Assembly: GCA_011799875.1 (NCBI GenBank)
Contig: CM022297.1
Span: 541,058,795 to 541,122,794 of the forward strand
From: Thinopyrum elongatum
Lineage: Eukaryota; Streptophyta; Magnoliopsida; Poales; Poaceae
Direction of reading: 5' to 3'
Length of the DNA: 64,000 bases
Positions 44,593 through 54,473 of this stretch are shown here, in pieces. Position numbers and translations under genes: made by a program. Below the pieces are notes generated by a model. That model was not told the DNA's origin, searched no databases, and saw only the letters and a list, made by a program, of their open reading frames with translations. How positions within the stretch are numbered: the first letter of the stretch is position 1; each line of letters begins with the position of its first letter.

Positions 44593-47500
44593 ACTTTTTC
44601 AAAAACTTAAAAAGAATACATTTTGTGGTACACAGCACATAGCACAATTACACAATAACACATAGCACATAACACATAGCATAATAAGTACACATGGAGG
44701 AGTCCATGGCATAAAGGAGTACACATAGAGGAGTCCATGTCATAGAGGAGTACACATCGAGGTCCATGACCAAAACAAAGTTCGAAGATCATAGTCTAGG
44801 AGACGACAAGGTTCAAAATAAAATGCACATGGAGGAGTGCCTGGCATAGTTCACAACATGATGAGAACCACATTGCTCTATTGTGTCGAGCAAGGCCCCT
44901 TTTCTTTCTTCTTCTTCCTCTCTTCTTCATCTTCCTCCTCCCTTTTCCTTATAAGATGAGCTTCATGAACCACCCTCTCTATGAAAAGCTTATTCTCCCT
45001 CTCTTTCTTTGCCTTCTACAAAACATGAAGCCTCCTACATCTCTCTTTGAAATCCTTTTGCCGTTGCACATTCCTCTTCACCTCCTCAATCTTAGCCCTC
45101 CTATTCATCGCTACATACTCATGTGTCATTTTTTCTTTTTTCCTTCATCTTCTCTTCAAACCCCTCTCAAGTGCGGTTGCATCCTCCTCTCTCACCTTCC
45201 TCGCAGCCTCCTCCCACCACCCGGCATCTCACCTTCCCCATACTTCTCCTCCACCCCCTTCGTTGTTGCTTTGTTGGGTTGAGAAGCCGCCATACCTACG
45301 AAAAATTGCAAGATAATAGTTAGTAAGGACAAGAAACAACATGTGATCATAAATAACAATAGTGTACTATGAAACAACATGAAAATAATATTGAAATGTA
45401 GCCACATACGGAAATGGTCCATCTAGGTATCCAAACATTCCTCTACCACCACCGCGGCCTATACCACTACCACAGCCAAGATCACCACCACGGCCTCTAC
45501 CACCACCATGGCCTAGACCATCACCACGGCCTCTACCACCACCACGGCCTCTTGTAAGACCAAGTTGGCTCCCTCTTTGTTGCCTAGATCCTCGTTGGCT
45601 ACTCCTTGGTTGGTTTGGCACTTGTTGGCTACTACTTGGTTGTCTAGCCCCTTGTTGCATATGACCATGTTGGCTACTACTTGCTTGGCTAGCCCCTTGT
45701 TGCGTATGCCCATGTTGACTACTATTTGCTTCGCTAGGAACTTGTATATCTCCTTATTGGCTTGTGCTTGCTTCATTTTTCTTTGATCTCTTCCTTTTGC
45801 TACAAGTTCTTGTGTTGTGTCCCCCATGATTGCACTCTCCACAACGGGCTCTCTCACGAGGCTCTTGGAATTGGTTGTTGCCTGATTCTCGACCAGTACC
45901 GCGGTCCCATCCATCTATGTCGCCTCTAAAACGCTTTGTCTTACGTCTTCCACATTTAATGACCTTCCAATCCAGATCGGGCCATAGTTGAACTCCATGA
46001 TACTCCGACCATTGTGATTGGTCATAGTATGGGTGAAATCTAGGAGCCCATGTGTTCTTGATGGTCATGATCGAGAACTCGGACTCCCTCACGGTGAGTG
46101 GGTGATTAACGTCCACATTCCTAGTGCGAGTTGCGGTATACAAGTGCGAGCATGGGAGATGAAGCAACAATGGCCACCCGCAAGAGCAGTCGCATCGTGT
46201 TAGCAAGACCTTGAAAGACCGACCTCCATGTTGTTAGCCATCGTTTGTGGTTCCTCCTGGCTCTTTCACTTCGTACATCCAATCACCGTTATTATATAAT
46301 ATAGCTTGTTGGGAGTCCACCTTCCGTGATTGAAATTCCAACCATTCATCAACCTTTGGTGGGAACTTGTACTTGTATTTGTGCTTGTTCTCACCCGCAA
46401 TCTGCTTATCCATTTCAATTGAGTACTTTAGAAAGTACGCATTCATCTTGTCGAATGTGTATTGAACTATTGCCGTCACGGGCAATGCACGTACACCCTT
46501 GAGCACCCTATCGAAACATTCTGCCATGTTGCTTGTCATTTGACCGTACCTCTGGCCATCTTCATCAAAAGCTCGTGCCCACTTCGTCCTTTCTTGAATG
46601 TTCCTATTGAGAAAGTCAAGACCCCCGGGATCGAGTGTTTTATGTGCGAGCAATTGGTTGTACAAGTTGGCGAACCATCGATCGGAGAAAGCAAGACAAC
46701 AATCTTGAAAATCGTCGGCCAACTTCTTAATCCCACATGCCCTATAGAAGTTTGAACAAAAATGCCTCATGCACCATCGATGGTGCAACGGAGCATGCCC
46801 AGGAATGTCAATGTCCACCGTGTTAAGAATTCCTGGATGGCGATCCGATATGACACAAATTTCCCTTTGAGCCAGTAATACCCTGGTTCTCAAAAGACGC
46901 AAGAACCACTCCTAGTTATCATTGTTCTCCACCTCAACCAAAGCAAAGCCAAAGGCACCAACCGGTTATTGGCATCATTCCCTATTGCAACCAAGAGAGT
47001 GCCCTTGTATTGTCTGGTCAAGAACGTGCCATCAACGGAGATGACCGGCCGACAGTGTTCGAAAGCCCTCACACATTGCTCCAATGCCCAAAATGCACGG
47101 CAAAATACTCGGACAGTCCTTCCGTTGTGAATCATTGTTTTTTGCCCATAAGGTTCGACCACATGAACCATGCCCGGGTTAGTGGCGGCCATAGCTCCCA
47201 ACAACCTAGGGAGTTGGTTGTATGCTTCCTCCCAATCACCATACAACATCTTGAATGTGGCTTGCTTCGCCTTTCATGCCTTCCCGTATTTGACCTTGTA
47301 GTGAAAGATGGCTTTCACAAGGTCCATGACGCTCTTAATGCTCATTATTGGAAGTGTGGAGATGGAGTTGGAAAGCCTGTAAGCGATGAACTCGGAGGTG
47401 CGTTGTCTATGGTCTTGGGACACAATCTTGCCATCAACCTTCTTGCCTCGGCACATGTGAGTTGGTACACAACTCACTATGTGCCAACTGGGCCCTCCTT

Positions 47501-48599
47501 TCCATGGTCTTGCATGCACAATCCATGGACATCCGTCCTCCTCACATGCAACCATGTAACACACTTTCACGTCCGAGTGAACCACCTTGTGCGGACGATA
47601 ATGCGTAACCGAGAAGTCGTCGAGCCACATCTTCAATTCCAAGAAGGCTCCGAACTTAGACCCAGGAGAAATCCCATTCTTGCCATGTTCCAAATCCCGG
47701 AAGAAGTTGGCCTAACTCCAAGAAATATAGCATTGCCACCGTCTACCACTGCTTCATCCACGAGACTAACATCCTTGAACAATGGTATCCGATGATCCCG
47801 CCATAATACCTTCTCGAAAGCTTCGGCCTCCTTCACCGTGAACCCCTCCTCATCAACTTCTTCATCGGGACCTTCATCATCCGACTCCGATGCATAGCCA
47901 CGAGAATACGGGATGGAATGGCCCATTGTCTCTTGCACATAATATTTTTCCAAATCACCCACATTGTTGTCATGGAGATCAACTTCATTCTCATCATCCT
48001 CATACTCATCATTCTCCTCTTGCAAAGCTTCATTTTGGTTGTTTGAAATAAGCTTCATTTTGGTTGTTTGAAATCGGGCTCAACATTGGCCTCACTTGTG
48101 GGTCAAAAGAGGTTCACTCATTTCATCTTGGTCCATGGGTGAAGGACTACTAGCAACCAACGGGGAGGCATGCCGGTTCAAGTCCAAGTGCAAACTAGCC
48201 TCAACCTTCTTGGTAGCAAATAACTCAAGAGCCTTGTCTAGAGATTTGGCCACCGTCTCCTTGTATGCAGCCCAACGTTGCTCGGAGTTCACACGCATTG
48301 TCTTCCAACGGATGTGCATTCCAAACCCCACATTATGCCTTTCCTCCAACTCAACAATATCACTTGGGTCCATCCATTTCAAATCTTTCTTCACTTGTTC
48401 CAAGACCTCGGCATAGCTAGGACTACTCTCAAACACCATGTCAAGCTCATCCGGGTGTGGCTCAATATTGCCTTTCAAAAAGGTGTCCTTGTCCACATGA
48501 TGAACATAAAACACATGTTCTTCCCATCCCTAAAATAATTAAAACAACACAACGTAAAATATATTCCGTAAGTAGTCATCCGAAGATTGACACAAAATC

Positions 48600-48745
48600 C
48601 AAAGCCCTAACATAGATATCAAACAATAACCCTAACCCCAACTTAACAAGAACCATAAGCCTAACCCTAACATACTAACAACCCTAACCCCAACATAAGA
48701 AGAACCATAACCCTAACCCAAACATACTAAGAAGCCTAACCCTAG
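48600..48745. repeat. Degenerate CCCTAA-rich tract in intron 1 of the transposase
   Basis: AACCCTAACCCCAAC and AGCCTAACCCTAAC words repeat with ACATACTAACA spacers. It resembles telomere sequence (CCCTAAA) but is irregular, and more likely a promoter/intron low-complexity tract. Confidence 0.5.
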
Positions 48746-50487
48746 TGAAAGCACAAGTGCTCTCTATAAAAGCACAAGTGCTCACTGGGTGATTTTGGTA
48801 ATTAATGTCAACATATCTCTTGTTGGACTAATATTTTCATCTAGTATATTTCAGATAGTTCAACGATGGCGTGGCCTGGATGTGGAACCCCTTCAAGATG
48901 CTAAGGACAAAGACTGGCAAACGCTCAAGACTCTTCATCTCTATTTTAGTGATCCAAGATCACATTGAGTCCATAGGAAAAGACAATACTATTAAAAGGG
49001 GATGAGGTGTTGCTTAATGGTCTAGTTGCTCAAAGTGCTTAGTGATATGCTCCAAATCCGTCAACCACTTTCTCAAATCCATATATGTCCTAAACCTATA
49101 GTCAAACTCGGCCCCACCGATTTGATCCATCAGGCGCCACCGAGTTCCTTTGACATAGCCACTGCCAGAAACCCTAATCAGTTCAGTCTCACCGATAGGG
49201 ATTTCGGTCTCACCGAGATGGGATTGCAAACTCTCTGTTTCCCTTCATAACATTTCGGTCTCACCGAAATGAGCGATCGGTCCCACCGAGTTTGCAATGC
49301 AAACTCTCTGTTTCCCTTTCGTAACATTTCGGTATCACCGAAAGGAGCGATCAGTCCCACCGAGTTTGCCTGACCAACTCTCTGTTTGCTCATTGCTGAA
49401 ATCGGTCCCACCGAGTTCATGCAATCGGTCACACCGAGATGAGGTTTTGCCCTAACCCTAGCGCATCGGTCCCACCAAGTTCATGCAATCGGTCACACCG
49501 AGATGAGGTTTTGCCCTAACCCTAGCGCATCGGTCCCACCGAGTTGATCATGTCGGTCCCACCGAGAATCCTAACGTTCATATTTTGAACTGAATCGGTC
49601 TCACCGAGTTCACCTATTCGGTCTGACCGAGTTGGGTCAAATGTGTGTAACGGTTAGATTTTGTGTGGCGGCTATATATACCCCTCCACCCAATTCTCTA
49701 TTCAAGAGAGAGCCATCAGAACGTGCTTACACTTCCACTACTCATTTTCTGAGAGAGAATCACCTACTCATGTGTTGAGACCAAGACATTCCAATTCAAC
49801 CACAAGAATCTTGATCTCTAGCCTTCCCCAAGTTTCTTTTCACTCATATCATCTTTCCACCATAGCCAAATCTATGAGAGAGAGTTGAGTGTTGGGGAGA
49901 CTATCATTTGAAGCACAAAAGCAAGGAGTTCATCATCAACACACCATCTATTACCTTTTGGAGAGTGGTGTCTCCTAGATTGGTTAGGTGTCACTTGGGA
50001 GCCTCCGTCAAGATTGTGGAGTTGAACCAAGGAGTTTGTAAGGGCAAGGAGATCGCCTACTTCGTGAAGATCTACCCGAGTGAGGCAAGTCTTTCGTGGG
50101 CGATGGCCATGGTGGGATAGACAAGGTTACTTCTTCGTGGACCCTTCGTGGGTGGAGCCCTCCGTGGACTCGCGCAACCGTTACCCTTCGTGGGTTGAAG
50201 TCTCCATCAATGTGGATGTACGATAGCACAACCTATCGGAACCACGCCAAAAACCTCTGTGTCTCCAATTGCGTTTGCACACTCCAATCCCATCCCTTTA
50301 CTTTCTTGCAAATTGCATTCTTTACTTTCCGCTGCTCATACACTCTTGCCATGTTTGCTTGAAATGTATTGTGAATGCTTAAACTTGTGCTAAAACTCCA
50401 CCTCAACTTGAAGAATTTTAAAACTGCTACTTTTGCTTGTTGAGGGTCTAATCACCCCCCTCTAGACACCTATTCTCGATCGTTTCA
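48746..50487 (+). mobile_element. Solo LTR of a Sirevirus (copia), TSD CCTAG
   Basis: It starts TGAAAGCACAAGTGC and ends GATCGTTTCA. CCTAG flanks it at 48741-48745 and 50488-50492. It is nearly identical to the 3' LTR at 60416-62101, except for a 64-bp tandem duplication at about 49414-49541. It contains many TCGGTCCCACCGA-like palindromes (49080-49630). It lies in intron 1 of the MULE transposase. Confidence 0.95.
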
Positions 50488-50799
50488 CCTAGCAAAATGC
50501 CAAACAATCATCTCATATTTCCATACAAAATGCAAAATCCATGAAGAACTAGGGTTTGTCTAAACTTGCAAGAATTGAGCAAATGTGAGCATTTTTTCGG
50601 ATGAAAACGAGGAGATCAGACGAGATTACCTCGAGGGAGGGATTGGGGTCGAAATCCATGGAGAAATCCTTCAGATGTCCAGGATTTTGGGGAAGGATTT
50701 GAGAGGGGGAGAGAGAGGAAATCGCAGTGTAGCTCCTCTGTTCAAAGCTGTTGGGGTGGGGGGGGGGTTGGTCTAGGGGGCCACACCTGGTTAGTAAGT

Positions 50800-51032
50800 G
50801 AATGTGCAGCGTCTTTGGACTAGGCATGGCACATGGCGGCATAGCGCCTGTGTGATAGGCGCTGCACGACTAGGGGTGGGGCCGGGCCTGGCCCCGGGGT
50901 GCCACGCTGGCCAGGTGTGTAGCACCTGTCAGTCCGGCGCTACTCAGTGCAGTGTAGCGCCGACCTGTCGGGCGCTACACAAAAGGGCCAACTGGGTACT
51001 TTCGCCCTGAGGTCAATTTTGTCCATTCTGCC
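50800..51032. repeat. Right terminal inverted repeat of the MULE
   Basis: It is the inverse of 33848-34075. The outermost words GGTCAATTTTGTCCATTCTGCC (51011-51032) pair with the left end. Confidence 0.85.
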
Positions 51033-51269
51033 AAGTCTTCAAAATCCTACTCCAACAGTTACTCAGTAAGCCATTGATATTGTCAGAAAATATTTACTCC
51101 AACAGTTCCCGTAGCCAACATGCTACACAAAAGGGCCAGCTGGGTACTTTCGCCCTGAGGTCAATTTTGTCCATTCTGCCATGTCTTCAAAATCCTACTC
51201 CAACAGTTACTCAGTAAGCCATTGATATTGTCAGAAAATATTTACTCCAACAGTTCCCGTAGCAAACAT
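50974..51269. repeat. 148-bp tandem duplication over the MULE right end
   Basis: GCTACACAAAAGGGCCA begins at 50974 and again at 51122, and the two 148-base copies differ at only a few sites. The same pair exists in the right segmental copy (about 62622 and 62770), so this duplication is older than the segmental one. Confidence 0.9.
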
Positions 51270-52355
51270 TCACCTCACTGTCTCCCCACATTTACTACTG
51301 CTGCTTTCAATAATATGTACTTCATCTCGCATCAACTCATGGCAACATCCACCAATCTCTATTCTTTGTGTGCTTCCTTTCATTGCCTTTAATGGGAGAT
51401 GAATATGTGTGTTTGGTAATTTTTATTTCGAAAACTAATATTAAGAAAGTTATACATTTTGGAGCACAAATGTCTATGGCAGCCTCATGTTTTATTCAGA
51501 GACTAAACATTTTTAGAAAAGAAGTAATTTATGAAAATCTGCATTGTGATAGTTCTTATTATCGAAACTTTGGTGACAAAATACGAATTATGAAAATTTT
51601 GAAATTTTAGTTTCAACTTTATGAAAGGTTCTCTACTAATCTGAAATGTGAATAAGCGCACTTATTAGGTTTTTGATGTAAAAACATCTGCGATACTCTG
51701 GTATATAGTAAAAAAATGTTTAATCAGTAGTAATAGTGTACTAGCAAGACCATCAATGCTAGAAAAAAAAAATCTGACCAACGCAATAAACTGGGAACGA
51801 GATCCGAGGACACTGGTATGGTACTTCTTGGCAGATTCTGTTCTTACATGTACCGACAGTCTTTATGGGTGCGGGCAAAAGGCGTATAGACTGATTTCTT
51901 CCTATTATAAATCCACCGTATTCCAAAAAATATTTCTTTGAGCACGAATCACGAGCTGCCTACGCGCGGACGAGATTCTCAGCGCATCTACAAGCAGGCT
52001 CCAAACGTCCGTTATACTTTGTACTTTGCAATCGCTGGCTGTTTATTTATTGGGAAATGATTGGCTTCAGCCGACCGAATTTCCGTCGCCCATCTGCCTC
52101 CTCACGCTTGCGACGCGTGTCCCTATGGGACCAGCTCATTCTTATCCTCACGCCCACAACCTCACCTCCCATTCCCGTAGCTTCTCGCTGAAACTGTTTT
52201 CTTCTCCATTCGTCCCTTCCATCTCTCCCAATCTCTCTCCTGTGAGCCCGCGTTGTTCGTCCATCTCTCTCGCCTCCCCTCTTTCTTCTCCATATTGTGG
52301 TGCTGCATCGGTTACACGGGACAAGAGTGACGAGATTCAGATCGATGGCGGTCGG

Positions 52356-52548
52356 CTGCCTCACGCATGGGACATGTCTCTGTTGATGCTCCTGCCACCT
52401 AGGGAAGCTCGTCGGCCAGATCCATGGCACACCAACTTCAAGGTTCCGGCGTTGTAGGCCAGGCCCCGGATGCCACATGCGTGTGTCGCTCACCCACCCA
52501 GGTTTGGATGAAATCCACTGCTTAATGCTACATGTGCTTTCAAATGGA
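52356..52548. other. Single-copy (in this window) stretch following the duplicated block
   Basis: It continues the left copy beyond the point where the window ends on the right. No gene is recognised. The frame 52026-52457 has no family motif. Confidence 0.4.
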
Positions 52549-52900
52549 ATTTTTGCAACAAAGGTGTTGTTGGATAAATACAGAGAAGAGGTCGGAGATG
52601 TTGTTGTAATTTTTGCAACAAGTGTCTTGTTGCAGGAATACATAGAAGAGTTTTTTTTTGGCAACAAAGGTCTAGTTGCAGGAATATAGAGAAGAGGCCG
52701 AAGATGTTGTTGCAATTTTTGCAGCAATGGTTTTGTTGCAGGAATGCAGAGAAGAGGCCGAATATTTTGTTGGAATTTTTGCAACAAAGGTATTGTTGCA
52801 GGAATACAGAGAAGAAGGCAAAGATGCTCTTGCAACAAAGATTATGTTGGAACGGAGTTTCGCAACAAAAGTCTTATTGCAGAAAAATAGAGAACAGAAA
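52549..52900. repeat. 60-bp tandem repeat with open reading frame across units
   Basis: Units of TTTTTGCAACAAAGGT then TTGTTGCAGGAATACAGAGA and AGAGGCCGAAGATGTTGTTG start at about 52551, 52611, 52717 and 52777, with shortened units near 52660 and 52830. Because 60 is divisible by 3, one plus-strand frame stays open in parts and encodes a 20-residue repeat like FATKVLLQEYREEAEDVVAI. Coding use is unproven. Confidence 0.85.
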
Positions 52901-53190
52901 CGATCAGATGGCTCGCGGCATACAATCGGACGGCTCGCGACCCAACCGATCTTTTAAAAAGATCAGCCGGCGGACGCGTAGCACGCCCCTTATTTATTGC
53001 AGCATGGACTCGAGACTTGACAATCACTTGGGCGTCATCCATACATGTGTGCCACGCCACTTATTCGATTGTCGGCTAGCCTAACATAGTACAGTAGTGC
53101 TACCCAGCAGAAGATCAACAAACAAACCAACGGGCGCAGAGCAAAGCAAATATGAACTATGGCAAGCGAGCCTGTGCCAAGTTCGATATG
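52901..53190. other. 3' flank of the peroxidase exon, nothing else recognised
   Basis: It holds GATCAGATGGCTCGCGGC-type words (52897-52985) and then unremarkable sequence, presumably including the peroxidase 3' UTR on the minus strand. Confidence 0.45.
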
Positions 53191-53192
53191 AT

Positions 53193-53683
53193 CTAGAGTA
53201 GTAGGAGGCTCTCGGCGGCGTCGACGACGGACCACGGCCGCAGGTCATTGCGCGCGGAGCAGTTGGCGCGGATCTGCCCCTGCGAGCCCGTCAGCACCTG
53301 GATCTGCCCCATCTTCACATAAGAGAAGACGAACTGCTCGAAGAAGGCGTCCTGGTCCACGGCAAACTTGGTGACGATGGGCCTGGTGGTGGCGTTGGTC
53401 AGGAGGTCCTGGTCGGAGGTGAAGAGCCCCTCCCGGTTCAGCAGGTCCACGTAGTACTTGTTGTCGAACGTGTTGGGCGTCCGAATATCGTTCACCGTGA
53501 TGTTGTCCGTGTTCCTGACGGGGCAGGTGAGATACAGCTGGCCGGCGAAGAACTTGTTCAGGGTGGGGTCTTGCGTCGAGAAGAGGCGGTCCTCGAAGGA
53601 GCCGCAGTGCGCGATGCCCACGGTGTGCCCGCCGGAGAGCGCCACGAGGTCTGTGACGTCGAGGTTGATCCGGTACGTGAGAT
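53193..53683 (-). pseudogene. Class III peroxidase, C-terminal exon (truncated by a duplication junction)
   Basis: Class III peroxidases are secreted haem enzymes that use hydrogen peroxide in the cell wall and vacuole. The minus strand from about 53670 reads LDVTDLVALSGGHTVGIAHC, with the proximal haem-binding His in SGGHTVG. It continues with the NTFDNKYYVDLL and GLFTSDQDLL motifs and the Asp-containing second Ca-site region, and ends after RANCSARN at the stop at 53193-53195. The C-terminal cysteines (HC and NC) fit the family. The open frame itself is undamaged. The N-terminal two-thirds (signal peptide, distal Arg/His) is absent because the sequence changes to a Sirevirus LTR at about 53684. 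A complete gene is expected in the other duplicate, beyond the window. Confidence 0.9.
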
Positions 53684-54418
53684 AGCCATCAGAACGTGCC
53701 TACACTTCCACTACTCATTTTCTGAGAGAGAACCACCTACTCATGTGTTGAGACCAAGACATTCCAATCCAACCACAAGAATCTTGATCTCTAACCTTCC
53801 CCAAGTTGCTTTCCACTCAAATCATCTTTCCACCATAGCCAAATATGTGAGAGAGAGTTGAGTGTTGGGGAGACCATCTATTACCTTTTGGAGAGTGGTG
53901 TCTCCTAGATTGGTTAGGTGTCACTTGGGAGCCTTCGTCAAGATTGTGGAGTTGAATCAAGGAGTTTGTAAGGACAAGGAGATCGCCTACTTCGTGAAGA
54001 TCTACCCGAGTGAGGCAAATCCTTCGTGGGCGATGGCCATGGTGGGATAGACAAGGTTGCTTCTTCGTGGACCCTTCGTGGGTGGAGCCCTCCGTGGAAT
54101 CGCGCAACCGCTACCCTTCGTGGGTTGAAGTCTGCATCAACGTGGATGTATGATAGCACCACCTATCGGAACCACGCCAAAAATCTCCGTGTCTCCAATT
54201 GCGTTTGCACACTCTAATCCCATCCCTTTACTTTCTTGCAAATTACATACTTTACTTTTCGCTGCTCATAAAATCTTGCCATGCTTGCTTGAAATGTATT
54301 GTGAATGCTTAAACTTGTGCTAAAACTCCACCTCAACTTGAAGAATTTAAAAACTGCTACTTTTGCTTGTTGAGGGTCTAATCACCCCCCCTCTAGACAT
54401 CTCTTCTCGATCCTTTCA
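53684..54418 (+). repeat. 5' LTR of the Sirevirus (3' part only)
   Basis: It corresponds to the LTR from AGCCATCAGAACGTG (49707 in the solo copy) to TCCTTTCA. It lacks about 42 bases present in the other copies (after GTTGGGGAGAC, 53870). The first roughly 960 bases of the LTR are missing; the preceding DNA is the peroxidase exon. Confidence 0.92.
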
Positions 54419-54420
54419 AT

Positions 54421-54432
54421 TTGTATCAGAGC
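54421..54432 (+). promoter_or_regulatory. Primer-binding site (tRNA-Met)
   Basis: TTGTATCAGAGC lacks one G of the standard TTGGTATCAGAGC. It is two bases from the LTR end. Confidence 0.85.
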
Positions 54433-54473
54433 TTTGGTCTCCATTGCTTTGGTTTAACCACCATTGGAGGAAG

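Larger units (their letters stand above)
44878..50659 (-). pseudogene. MULE (MuDR-type) transposase gene, broken
   Basis: Exon 1 is short (50659-50630, MDFDPNPSLE then GT). Exon 2 begins at 48529 after AG and continues in frame as GWEEHVFYVHHVDKD. The intron contains a solo LTR. Domains: an acidic N-terminus (48529-47700); the MuDR DNA-binding region VCYMVACEEDGCPWIVHARP (about 47585-47525); the DDE core with first Asp ISVDGTFLT (about 47050), second Asp CVISDRHPGI (about 46855) and Glu in SNMAECFDRV (about 46530); the SWIM zinc finger CDCSCGWPLLLHLPCSH (about 46195-46145); and a CCHC knuckle CGECNHGGHNTRTC (about 45835-45795). An RGG-like GRGRG tail (45560-45430), an intron (about 45412-45296) and a charged coiled-coil tail follow to 44878. 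Breaks: frame changes near 47690 and 46945, and stops near 48090, 47272, 46910 and 45755. Confidence 0.85.
33846..51034. mobile_element. Large Mutator-like element (MULE) carrying PMD and transposase genes
   Basis: The termini are inverted copies: GGCAAAATAGACAAAATTGA (33848 on) and its inverse near 51011-51032, followed inward by about 200 bp of matching GC-rich sequence with AGGCGCTACAC and CCCCGGGGCCAGGCC blocks. Inside lie a PMD gene (plus), a tandem array and a MULE transposase (minus), transcribed towards each other. Three solo LTRs account for about 7.9 kb of the 17.2 kb, leaving a native element of about 9.3 kb. A target duplication could not be read. The right end is duplicated locally and again at 62102 onwards. 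Confidence 0.82.
50488..52355. repeat. Left copy of a segmental duplication (matches 62102-64000)
   Basis: Apart from a few substitutions and G-run length, the sequence repeats at 62102-64000, in the same order and orientation, up to the window end. It includes the MULE right end and transposase exon 1, AT-rich DNA with no recognised gene (51270-52020), and a pyrimidine-rich stretch (52080-52320). Confidence 0.95.

Noticed and set aside
48096..48538. Plus-strand ORFs over the MULE transposase N-terminus
   Set aside because: They are shadows of the minus-strand gene, which has conserved motifs and splice sites.
49013..49432. Short ORFs in the Sirevirus LTR (repeated at 60.7-61.1 kb)
   Set aside because: They are by-products of the TCGGTnnnACCGA repeats. 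The same frames appear in each LTR copy.
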